Of a stretch of 64,000 nucleotides of DNA, positions 1-10,870 are shown piece by piece. Location: NCBI GenBank assembly GCA_022496205.1, contig WTXD01000026.1:248001-312000 (forward strand). The letters run 5' to 3'. How positions within the stretch are numbered: position 1 is the first letter of the stretch; every line of letters begins with the position of its first letter. The DNA is from Gloeopeniophorella convolvens. Its lineage: Eukaryota; Basidiomycota; Agaricomycetes; Russulales. Position numbers and translations under genes: made by a program. Under the pieces are notes generated by a model. That model worked only from the letters and a program-made list of their open reading frames with translations. It made no database searches and was not told where the DNA came from.

Positions 1-990
1 CTCACCCAAGATCGACCTCCTATGCCTTTGCTGCGGGGTTTCTAAGGTGCCACTCGTACATACCCGGGTCTTCTCTGCCGCTACAACGAAACGTGAAGTA
101 CAGTCGTTCTATGCCAACAAGCCAGGTACTGAAGATACAACCCAAGCCGCGAACAAGAATGCTAACAGCAGAGCGGACACCCTGCATCATGTTGAATATA
201 CGTCAATTTGCAGCAAAAGCGCAGCGTTTGCGCTTCGTAAATACAACCATATTATACTACTGAGCATTCATAATAAAATCACTATTCACGCTTGAAACCA
301 CGCGCGCACGACACCGGCGGAGGGAGGGGAACAGTCGAGTGCGGGGAGAGCTCGCACACGCGCTGCGCGTGCGATCCGATCGCAAGACATCAAGCCGGCG
401 TATAAGTAGGTTTCTGAAGATCCAATGAAAGCTTAGGACAAGGACTAGGCTGTGCCAGAGCGGCAGACCGCGAAACGGCACCGTGGCCAGCCTAGTACGT
501 GTATTGAATAAAGGATCCGATATATCGCGGAAAAAGGATCCAATATATCGCGGTTGGATGGGGATCATCATCAATCAGGAAGGGGGGGGGGACCTCTCGA
601 CAATACGTCCTCTTATAAAAGTAGACTAACTGCAGGCGGACTGAACGCGTCTAAGAAAGCCATCATGCAGCGGCAAGCCCAGCGGCGAGCCTTCCCGAGT
701 GCACGCGGCCACACTTTCTGCCTTCGAGTCCGTTGGCGGGGCGATTACACACAACTCGTGCTTAGTATTGAAGGGTAAATTTTGTCTGGGTGGATGGATA
801 TTGACAGTGGGTACGTATTCTGTTCACGGATCGCTACTGTATTGCGATTTCAGACTCTTGAACTGCAGCTCTAGGGATGGCACACTGAATAATCTGGTGG
901 GATCTATGGTTGTAGAGAAGCAGACTTGCACACTTTTGCAGAATCGAATGTATCGTTGGTTATGTCGTCCGGTGGCACCGGTCGAGTCGG
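1..990. other. Gene-free stretch at left edge
   Basis: No reading frame here has convincing protein-like composition. It contains an imperfect direct repeat (GGATCC-A/G-ATATATCGCGG at 512-530 and 536-553) and a G run near 580-590. It lies downstream of the F-box gene on the minus strand, so part may be 3' UTR. Confidence 0.4.
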
Positions 991-993
991 CGG

Positions 994-2749
994 TTACATA
1001 TCGGACTCAGCTTGACCCCCAAGGGCCAACATGCAACACAGCTCGCTGCCAGCCGATATCCGCACATAAACGTAGAGTGGCTCAATCCGCTTCCGAACGC
1101 ACACAACGATCTTGAGGTGGGAAAGAAGATAGAGATCATCTCGCCACTGCTGGATAGCGATTGGTCTTTTTACGCGCGCTGGCGCCTCAACAAGGTCTGT
1201 GGACATGGCCCGTTCGTCTTCGACCCATTCCCAAAGTTCCAACGTCTGTAGCTCGGGGAGAAGTTCCAGCGACGCCTCAGTACCGCCCGACATCAGGGAC
1301 CGGGACAGCTCATGGCAGAGTGCTGGGTATACGCGCAATGTTTTCACGTTTCGAAAAGGTCTGAGGAGGTCCTGCCAATCCTCTGGGCGGCCTTCGGCCT
1401 GCCATGGTGGTGTTGCATCCGAGTCGCGAGGTGTAAGCTCAAGAGTGCTCGCTGTGTGCAGCGCCGGTGACAGCGCTTCGCAGATCTCGGCTGCGGAGGC
1501 GACTTGCCAATCGAATTGTGTAGATAGGACCACAAAGCTCCACGGCTTTCGGCGATCGTCACCCATGAGGGGCGCTATTTGGACATATCCAGGCTCGAAC
1601 AGAATTGAGGTAGAAGGGGCGGCCTCGACGATCGACCGCGCGCCGTCAAAGCTCATGATACTTGGAAGTGCAAAAGAAAGCTGGTTGTAAAACGTGACGT
1701 CAAGATGTTGTAGCGATGGGGCGCTGATTCGGGACGCGAGGTTGTCGAAGTACTTGCAAGAGCCTTTGAACGTGAGGCAACGCAAGCTGAGCTGTGGCGT
1801 GCGCTTTGTCTGCACTCGCTTCGCAGCCCGTCCGATCCCGCAGCTCTCGCTGCAATTGTTGCGTTGATGCCGAAAATGGATCCCCAGATCGGTGAGTAGA
1901 GGCATGGATGATATAATGTCGACAATGTATTCCGGGGGAAGTTGGATAGTGGAGAGGATATCAGAGAGCCAGAGGTACACGAGCACCGGAAAGCGTGCAG
2001 ATAGCGATGAGTCCGGCTCCACGGGAGGAGCGATCCCGCCGAGCTCGAGGACCGCCAGACGCGGGGCCGAAAAACTTGGGGGGAGATTAAGGGGTTTCGT
2101 TTCTCCGGGTACGCGTCGCTCGGGGGGATCTTCCGCGGATATCTCGAGACTCTCCAGCATTGGAAAATGGCTATCCATAACTGCAAGCATCCCCCGCATT
2201 TCTGGTGCCGGCGCCGTGAGCTTTATGCACCGCATGCGACGGGGGTGCACCATCCCTCGAAGGGTGCCCTCTACGCCTTTGGGGTCCATGGACCTGTCCT
2301 TCGTGCGATAATCGAGGGTGACAGGGAGCAGGGGAAAATGGGTAAGGAGTTCTGACGCAGGACTCCCGCGTTTGATATTCAGAGTGAGATTGAGGCGGTT
2401 TGGCGATCCAAGGACGAGGTGACGCCACGTTCGGCAAACCTGCAAGGCTGCCCGGAAAGACAATACAGAGGAAGTTTGTCGAAGTGCCCCGCGTGCAAGT
2501 GGCGTGTTCGCAAAATACCAGTCAAACACCTCAAGCAGTACATCGTTATTAAGCGAATGGATGTTGGTACGTGGTCTCGGATACCCTATACATCCAAGCG
2601 GTCAGATTTCGAAGCCGGTGACAATCGTTGCGCAACTTACATCTACATGGTTTCAGCCGTTCCGTTCTCGGCTTCTTCTCGGGTCTTAAAGACGGCGATG
2701 CCGAAGGATAAGTGTTGGCAAAGACCAGAGATTGAAACTCGATAAACAT
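994..2749 (-). CDS. F-box / leucine-rich-repeat-like protein
   Basis: Two exons are inferred: 2749-2641, a 55-bp intron 2640-2586 (GTAAGT donor, CTGAC branch site, TATAG acceptor), then 2585-994. The phase works exactly: 36 codons plus one base joins two bases to make Trp. The product is about 566 residues. Right after the junction comes an F-box-like core (LNNDVLLEVFDWYF), then a long region of alternating hydrophobic segments resembling degenerate LRRs, as in the many Agaricomycete F-box proteins thought to present substrates to SCF ubiquitin ligases. The ATG at 2749 is the first in frame that suits the short exon 1; upstream ATGs up to 2983 are possible. Substrate unknown. It is only distantly like the five-gene F-box array at 23-40 kb. 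Confidence 0.72.
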
Positions 2750-3814
2750 TGGCACGCGCAAGTCGGGTTCTGGTGAAGAGTCGATGGAGGAAAATTTGGC
2801 TTTCGCCCAGCATATGGCGCAGAGGGGGGAGGTAGTGAAGGGAGTAGCAAGAGAGGTGTTCGTAGACGCGAAATTGACAAGAATCAGAGCTTGTCCCAGC
2901 GGTTCTGCGTGACCACGCAGTGACTTTGGCAGCGAGGTCAGACAGGGTAATTGTAAGAGCCTACTGGTAAGGAGTACTGGCACGATACATCGGTAGATGG
3001 TCGCAGGCGATGTCGATGTCGATCCAAAGCAACTCGGTAGGTGGCTTTATACAACCCCACCCCCCCTCCAAGTGCCTGTGGTGCAATCGTGCAGATGGAT
3101 GGCACGCTGGTGACTGCCAGGAGGGCTGTGTGGTTATGTCAAAGCATGAATGGCAGGCGGAAAGCGTTGCGCGCCGTGTAATGACCGTAAATCGCCATCC
3201 GGGCATCAAGTAAGGTTGCACGGGCAGGAGGTTGGCATGGCCGCAGGTTGAGGGGACCGCCGCGGAGTTCGGCCTCATTCCTGACTGGCACCTCCTGCCA
3301 TGCACGCGGGACCACCGCTTTGACGGCGGCCAATCTTTTATATAGAGGACTAGAAGCTTCTTGTCTGGAAGCGGCGCGACTGGCACCTTTGTTGGGTGAT
3401 ATCATGCCAGTCCTATGTAGGTGTTGTGTAGGCCAGGTCTGTTGAGGTCTATATCTAGAACCAAAGTGCTATTGAACGGTACGCCATTGGTGAATCGCGC
3501 ACCGTGCTGGCACAGAATAGTGATGGTGACAGTCTGAGACAACGTGGTGCCAATTGCAAAAGATGTGATGTACGAACCTTGAAAACACCGTGCGATTGCC
3601 GTGCGAGTCCGAAAGTATTGAAGTTGACCTTGACAAGGCGCTGCCGCGGGGCGCGACCCCGAAACTCGCCAACAACGTGCGCATCCTGGCGAGGCAGTGC
3701 ATGCGGTGATTGCCGCCAGATGTCTTTTATGACGCAACCTAATGCAAAGGCTCGCACTCACCAGATTCGGTGTAGATACAAAGAGCGCAGTCTGCACTGC
3801 GCAAAATCTATTCA
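2750..3814. other. Intergenic stretch, no supported gene
   Basis: Only short frames occur on both strands. A minus-strand frame near 3402-3600 has a hydrophobic, Thr-rich stretch but no supporting exon structure or recognisable family. Nothing else is claimed here. Confidence 0.35.
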
Positions 3815-5250
3815 AATTATTCTATACAAACCTAACTACACCACGAACGAATAGCCCAAGCCCACGTGCCGCAGCAATCCACCCGAACCCAACATAATTT
3901 AAACCCCACATCTCCCCGCGCACCCAAGCTTACAAGTATGCCGACCGCGTCCCGCAGCGCGAGGCTCGCGTGCTGAGCGGGCGCACGACGCGCAGGTCGA
4001 CACCCTGGAACACCGGCATGTACGGTACGCACGGGCGCCGGGCGCCGGGCGCGAGAAACACCGGCGGCGCGCGCCCGTGGGGTAGCCCGGCGGCCAGAAC
4101 CACACGGGCGGGAGCGGCGGGGCGCTCGGGGCGACGCTTTCGCGTCCGCCATCCGCGAGCGACGGCGCGGCAGTCGAAGGTGGGGCGAGCGCGCGCGGGC
4201 GCGTCGGGAGCGGCAAGGCGGACGACGGGAGAGACAACAACTCCGAGCCGGACACGGAGAAGGTGGGCGAGGTCAGCCCGGACGAAAACCGCCGGCGATG
4301 GTAGTGGTGCAACTTGCTCGCGTGGCGTGAGCCGCTGTCTGGACGCGCCTTGCTGTCGTCTGGTCGCGGCGCCGGCGGGAGGGCGAGAGCACGACGGACG
4401 CGCCGGGATTCGTGAGCCCGCCCGATGAGCCCGAGAGGTTCGATGACCCCGCGACGTTCTCGTTCGTGTCCTTGTCCTTGGCGTGGGGGTGCCGTGAGCT
4501 GAACCGCTGGCGGTGGTGCCCGTGCGTTGAGCTTCCCGCCTCGGGTACATGCATAGGGTGGTTTGTGATGTACCGGCGGTAGTATAATTAGCTGTCGTAC
4601 TTCCGCTCTGGCACAGGCAGAAGCTGGTTATTTGGTAACGGCTTGACGCGCAGCAGTGATGTGCGGCGGCGGCGCGGATGAATCCGCCCCGCGTAGAAGT
4701 CGGCGTATGAGTCGAATTTTTGACTGCTCGGGCTTCAGAGCCGAGACATTCGAGTTGGGGTTCGGCGAGGATGCCTCAGACGTGACGGTTTGGTTGCTGC
4801 TGGACTGTGCGATGAGAAGCGAAAGAGCTCGGTCACGGTATGGGGCAAGTATGGGGCAGTGGTCAGTTGGGTCCGGGTGCTCGGCGGCATACTTGAGCAG
4901 GCCCTCACTGGAGAGCACGGACAGGTGCAGCGTAGAAAAGGACTTGGCTCGGCGTGCGACTGTGCAGGAGGCTTTGTGGAAGATGGCGGAGGCGCCCGGG
5001 GCACGCCGGGTCGAGGCGTGGGCACAGGCACGCCGGCGCCGTCGGCTCAGATGGCGGCGCGCTTGGAGCGGGGCGTGGCCCCGGGGAGTCCGAACGCTGC
5101 GGCGCTACCTTTTGAACGCTGCTTGCCTGTGTCCGGCGCTGGGACGATGCCAATCCCGATGAGCGTACGACTTGCTCGACCTCGCCGGCCGTCTCAGTGG
5201 AGGTGCCGTGCACACTGGGCAGCGGACGATTTGGAGCTGCGTTGTGCCTC
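3815..5250 (-). pseudogene. Decayed tandem copy of the neighbouring gene at 5497-8591
   Basis: The sequence matches the 3' two thirds of the adjacent gene block by block, but in shifting frames. Shared peptide blocks include GLLKYAAEHPDP (near 4900), SSNLSGSSGGLT (near 4430), LPSSALPLPTRP and STAAPSLADG (near 4200). The homology runs into the 3' flank: both copies share a TCTATACAAACCTA-like stretch, at about 3818 here and 5415 beyond the parent. Relative to the parent it lacks the N-terminal third, the Lys/Ala-rich middle (about 6370-6610 of the parent), a Pro/Ala segment, and several small pieces that break the frame near the C-terminus. It is therefore a 5'-truncated segmental duplicate that no longer encodes a full protein. 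Confidence 0.8.
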
Positions 5251-5496
5251 ATCGTGCGCGGGCCCGAACGTGCTCTCGTTCACCGGGCGACGAACGACGT
5301 CTATGAGATACTTGCTATTTTCTTGGGAGGGGAGCCAGGCTCGAGAATAGATGATAACTATGTATCTATCCAGATCGCATCGTACATATTCCACAGATCA
5401 GAGGTATATATCCTACTATACAAACCTACACTCGAGAACACGAATCACCACGCGCCGCAAACCAAAGATACACACCAACGACCCAATACAATCATG

Positions 5497-8400
5497 CTAC
5501 ACACCAAACCCAACATAACTCAGACTCCACATCTCCCCGCGCACGCCAACGCCGCCATTCTCCGCGCCGACCGCCCGCGCGCCCAAGCGCACAAGCACGC
5601 CCACCGCATCCCGCACCGCAAGCCGCTCGCGCGCGCTCAGCGGGCGCACGACGCGCAGGTCGACGCCCTGGAACGCCGGCGTGTACGGCACGCACGCGCG
5701 CCGCGCGCCGAGCGCGAGGAACACCGGCGGCGCGCGCCCGCTGCTCTTCACCGCGGGGTAGCCCGGCAGCCAGAACTGCACGGGCGGGAGCGGCGGCGCG
5801 CGCGGGACGACGCTGTCGCGCGCGCCGTCCGCGAGCGACGGCGCGGCGGTCGAGGGCGGGAAGAGCCCGCGCGGGCGCGTCGGGAGCGGCGAGGCGGACG
5901 ACGGGAGCGAGGATACCTCCGAGCCGGACGCGGAGAAGACCGACTCGGCGCCGCCGCCCTGCAGGCGGAACGGCCGCCAGGAGCGCTTCTGCGTCGGTGC
6001 CTTTGGTGGGGGCGCGGGCGTCGCTTTTGGTGCGGGGGCGGGGGCGGAGGCGGGGAGCGGCGGCGCGGTGGAGGGCGTGGGCGAGGTCAGCCCGGACGAC
6101 GGCCGGCGGCGGTGCTGTGTCTTGCTCGCGTGGCGCGCGCCGCTGTCGGGGCGCGCGGCCTTGCTGTCGTGCGGCTCGCGGAGGCGGCGGGAGGGCGACG
6201 GCGAGCGCGAGAGCACGACGGACGCGCCGGGCGTCGTGAGCCCGCCCGACGAGCCGGAGAGGTTGGACGAAACCGCGACGTTCTCGTTCGCGTCGTCGTC
6301 CCCGGCGCGGGGGCGCCGCGAGCTGGACCGCCGGCGGTGGTGGTGCCCGTGCTTCGAGCTTCCCGCCTCGGGCACAGGCACAGGCGCAGGTGCAGGTGCA
6401 GGCGCGGCGGCTTTTGATGCGTTGGCGGTGGACTTGGCTGGCCGAGCGGAAGACTGCGCGCGCGAGCGGGCCTTGCTCGACTCCTTGTTGTCCTTTTTCG
6501 CGTCCTTGTCCTTGTCCTTTTTCGCGGCCGCCTCTTTTTCCTTCTTGACGAGCGCAGGCAGCGGCCGGTCGTCCCGCATCCGGCGCGGGTCGTTCGCGTA
6601 AAAGTCCGCATAGTAGTCGTACTCGCGCTCCGGCACGGGCAGGGGCTGGTTATTCGGCAGCGGCTTGACGTGCAGCAGCGGTGTGCGGCGGCGGCGCGGG
6701 TCCGCCGCATAGAAGTCGGCGTACGAGTCGAACTGCTCGGGCGGCGGAGCCGGGAGGTTCGAGTTGAAGCTCGGCGAGAACGCCTCGGGCGTGATGGTCT
6801 GGTTGCTGCTGGACTGGTGCGACGAGATGCGGAAGAGCTCGGCGGCGTTGGGCGGTAATGGGTCTGGGTGCTCGGCGGCGTACTTGAGCAGGCCGTCTTC
6901 GGAGAAGATGGAGGGGTGCAGCACGGGAAGCGGGACGCGGACGGGTAGGGGGGATGGCTCGGGGCTTGGCTCGGCGGGTGACTGTGCGGGGGAGGGAGTC
7001 TTTTCTGCGGGCTTGGTGGATGACGCCGCAGGCACGGGAGCGGGTACAGGCGCAGGCGCAGGCGCTGGCACGGGTACGGGAGCAGGCGCGGGCACAGGCA
7101 CGGGCGCGGGCTCAGATGACAGCGGCGAAGCGCGACGCTCGGAGCGAGGCGCGGCCTCGGAACGCGGTGCTGCCTCTGAACGCTGCTTGCCTGTGCCAGT
7201 ACGCCGGGACGATGCGACGGAGCGTGCCGGTGCGCGCGCGACCTGCTCGACCTCGGCAGTCTTGGACGTGCCGTGCACGCTAGGCGCACGGGACGACTTG
7301 GAGCTGCGCGCGCGGGGCTCCGAGCGCACCTCCTCCCGCTCGTCCCCGGATTCGCCCTCGCCGACCCACTCCTCGCCCTCCTCGCGCGCGACCTCCTTGA
7401 GCAGCTCGTTCAGCACGCCCGCGGCGAGGCGGAACACGCCGTCGACGCGGCCGTCGCCGAGCCACGCGCCGAACACCTCGCGCGCCCAGACCATCTCGCG
7501 CTCGACCTCCTCGCGCTCCTCGCGGCGCTCGCGCCCGCGCTCGAGGCGCTCCTTGAGCTTCTCGAGGTCCTCCTCGCGCTCCGCGGCGCTCCACTCCTCC
7601 GGCTCGTCTTCGGCGCCGTCGAGCGTGACGCGGACCTCGAACACGCCCTCGCTGACGAGGCGCCGCCCCGCTCGGCCGAGCTTGACGTACTCCTCCTGCG
7701 CCCAGTCGCGCACGTCGGGGTCGTCCGAGTCGAGCAGCAGCGCGAGGCGTCGTGCCCGCCGCTCGGGCGCAGGTAACGAGGGGAGCAGGTGCGGCGGCAC
7801 GTCGGGGCGCACAGGCGGCAGGACGGCGGTAGCCGCGGAGAAGGGGTCCGCTGGGCCGAGCGCCGTTGTGCGCTCGAGGGCGTCTGGGCACGACATGCGC
7901 GCGAGGCGATAGGCTGCGAGAAAGGCGGAGTGGGGCTCAAGCTGGAGGGCGGGGAGCACGTCTGTGCGGCCATGGATCTGGTTCGGTGGACGGTCTGCGT
8001 ACGTGAGTACGTCAATGGGCTGCGGAAATTTTCTTGGAAGAGAGACATACGGCAGTGCTCACATATTTCCGGTGGATCGTAGTGGATGCCAGGGTGGTTG
8101 TGCTCCTGCGGAGTGACCGACGGCGCCCTGATCTGCCTCGATGCGGAACTACTGCTGGCATGGCTGGCGGAATCGATGCGGGACGAACGAGAGCGGGTGC
8201 GGGACGATGACGAGGGCGAGCTGGTGAGCGACTGGCTGACGGACGACTCGCTGCTGTAGGTAAAGTCGCTGCCAGGGCCTACAGTTGCAGAGCGCCAACG
8301 GTCGATTTCACTATGCGAGAGTACGGTTGACTGGTAATCGAGGCTGCCCGGGGCACGATAAGGTACGACCACCCCGGCACCGTCGGCGTAGCGGGACGAG

Positions 8401-8591
8401 TCGGGGGTGCGCGTGGGTGTGACGCTGCGCTTGCGCGCACGCGAGGTGCTGGCCTTTGACGGTCCAGGCGAGCGTCGCCGCGTGCGCGAAGGCTTGGGCT
8501 TGGAGCGCAGGAAGCCAAAGAGACTGACGTCCGACTCGCTGCTGTAGCTCGATAGACTACTGAGCGAAGAGATAGAGAGTGCGCGCGGCAT
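5497..8591 (-). CDS. Unrecognised large low-complexity protein (1012 aa)
   Basis: Two exons: 8591-8051 and 7994-5497, with a 56-bp intron 8050-7995 (GTATGT donor, ACGCAG acceptor) whose phase joins perfectly. The N-terminus is Ser/Arg-rich. Across the splice comes a small Cys/His motif (CEHCHRPP). Next is a helical, charged region (about residues 200-390) rich in Glu/Arg, possibly coiled coil, then long Pro/Ala/Val and Ser-rich linkers, and two similar short blocks of the form YADFYAxDPRR. The compact C-terminus (about 900-1000) looks folded and contains FWLPGYP and VPYTPAFQGVDLRVVRPLS. No known domain was recognised and no function is assigned. No signal peptide or membrane segment is evident. 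GC content is very high. A decayed duplicate lies immediately downstream. Confidence 0.75.
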
Positions 8592-10870
8592 ACACGTTGT
8601 CGTCGATTAGAGTCAGCGATAGCCCAGATCAGTGCGGTGAGGAGAAAGCGAGGATGCGACGAGGAGACGGGGTGGGATGTGGAAGCGGAGGCGGCGCACA
8701 TTTCAAGGCGCGGACCTCTGCATCGTGGCCCGTGGGAATCTTCGGCTCGTGCGCGCCACGTTGCGCCGCCGAGACTCACAACAATGGCCCTCCCTCGCAC
8801 GTACAATCAAAATTAAAGGCGTGCGCAGGGTGGACCTGCCGCATGTGTTGGATGTCTTCTGGTGGGAGCTCGTCGTCGTTGAATGAGCAACGAATGAGTT
8901 CTCTTCACGGAACCAGATAGTGACGGATGCTCGGCCCGAGCACCCGAGGTCAATGGCGCGGCACGAACAATGGGAATGGGCGACTCGCGTCACCTGCAAG
9001 CGACCGAGGCTCGTCATCATTGTCTCGACAATGGGCTACGGATCTCCTTCCAGCCGAGCGTGCAACTCTAATCCATTGTGCGGATGTTGCATTCGCCATG
9101 TCAGTGCAGGAACAGTCGATAATCTTGCATTGTCCGCATGCAGGTTCTCGCGTTTTTGCGCCCAGCCTGGCAGCTGGCTTCCCTTCGAATTGCAAGTCGC
9201 GGTATAGAGCAGGATCCTGCGTGTTTTACGAAAAATCTCGCGTGGTCGAGGAGAATTACACGAAACAGGAAATGAGGTATCCCCATTCGATGCACGAGGG
9301 AAACACGAGGATCACAAACTCGATTGGGCTGTCCAATCTCAATCCGAGTAAGATCAGGCAAGATCCCCGGAGAAGTCTGAGGATGTCAATATTTCGCAGA
9401 GCGCAGCATGAGAGCAGCGTTGAGGCCAGCCCCCAGGTGCAGCTCGGAGACCTCGCTTGCAAGAACCGGTGCGACTTTACACAGTTTCTGATAGGACTGC
9501 AAGATCCTGGAGTTCTGGCTTACACAGCGTTCCATGCCAGACGTCGGATAGATCCCGCGCGATCTATAATCATGGAGGGAGATCCTTCGCTGTCCCGTAG
9601 CGGGCGGGCTCTGCGCGTGCGCGAAGCTACAAGACTAAGACACCGGTCACGGAGCTTCTACAGAACGCGCGAGAACCCACATCGCCCCGCACTTGTTACA
9701 CCGACGGGCGGCACCAGCTTATCGGAGCCCTGGATTGGCCTTCCTAAAGATAGCATGTAACACGGCAAATCGTTGTTTGGGCGCGGCTGAGCTACAGTAC
9801 ATCATACTGTATGTAGCGCTACATATGCAGCAAAGTTTCGAGACCCCGCAAAAATCGTCGGCAAGGCTTGTGCACGATCCCGGGGCGCTGCTATGTATCC
9901 ATGGCGCGAACCCGTGAGATCTTCCGCGTTCCCGCGCTTCCCGGGTGTGAATTGTCAATGACATCTTGCAGCACAGCGCTATCTCCGACTCGCTGTGCCT
10001 TTGACAGGACGCCGCGTAACCTTCCAAGGTCCCGATTCCCAAGGAAAAGTCAAAGATCCCCCCGGTGAGTTCGAAGTACCCCGCGCATAGCACCCGCGAG
10101 AATTGTCATGATCCCGCAGGGACGCTCACGAACATGCGGGGACTAGTGAGTGGAGGTGTCCATGCATGACCAAGCCGCTCGGCGAACTTCAGCTTCGCAC
10201 AGCGTGCCAGGAGCTTCGGCTTCGTTGCATCTCTCGAGCGCCCATCACGCATATGCGCACCCACGCGTGGGCACCCTTCGAGGGTCAGGCGCATCTCGCT
10301 GGCGTCCTTCAGTTACGTCCACCGAAAACAACGCAGGATCGATGTCCCGCCTGGCCGTGCGGGGCGCGGGGCTCCCTCAGGACGCGACTTTTTGCCTGCG
10401 ACTTTGGGCGATCCCACAAGAAACAGCGAGACCGCGCGCGATCTCTCGCGAACGCACGCTGAGAACTGCCGCATGCGAACCTTACTCACTGGCCTGTAGA
10501 TTATTAATGCTCTCACTGTCAACTAGAGGTACTTGGTACTTGGTATCGGAACTGTATTCTGTAGAGGTGTACTGCATGCTGTGACTCAGCCCGAATCTTG
10601 ACAGCGTTTCCTTGCTGGCAGTTTCCACCGGATTGTGTGATTGGGAAGTTACTAGTTACCGATTACTTATGTTGGGTGTATCAGATCGACGGCGCACCCA
10701 CGATCGGTAGAACCACCGTACGCGCAGCGCGCACCACAGCATCGATAGGATATCATGTATTACCCCGGACAGATCTACACAGGGTATGCAACTATGTACT
10801 CTACAATACACTACACTAAGCATCTATCTATCACCAACGACCACAACAGTAACCCCAAGCACCGCGCGCC
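8592..10870. other. 2.3-kb stretch without a convincing gene
   Basis: It lies upstream of the 5497-8591 gene and downstream of the SNF2 gene, and is lower in GC than both. The longest open frame (plus strand, 8927-9760, 277 codons) has Arg/Ser-rich, non-repetitive composition and no recognisable motif or flanking exon; it may be chance or a decayed gene. The promoter of the 8591 gene must lie at its left end. Confidence 0.35.

Noticed and set aside
5197..6417. 406-codon Arg/Ala-rich frame on the plus strand
   Set aside because: Antisense shadow of the GC-rich gene at 5497-8591; composition is that of a complementary frame.
8927..9760. 277-codon open frame on the plus strand
   Set aside because: No recognisable motif, no matching exon, no codon or composition pattern like its neighbours; could be chance.
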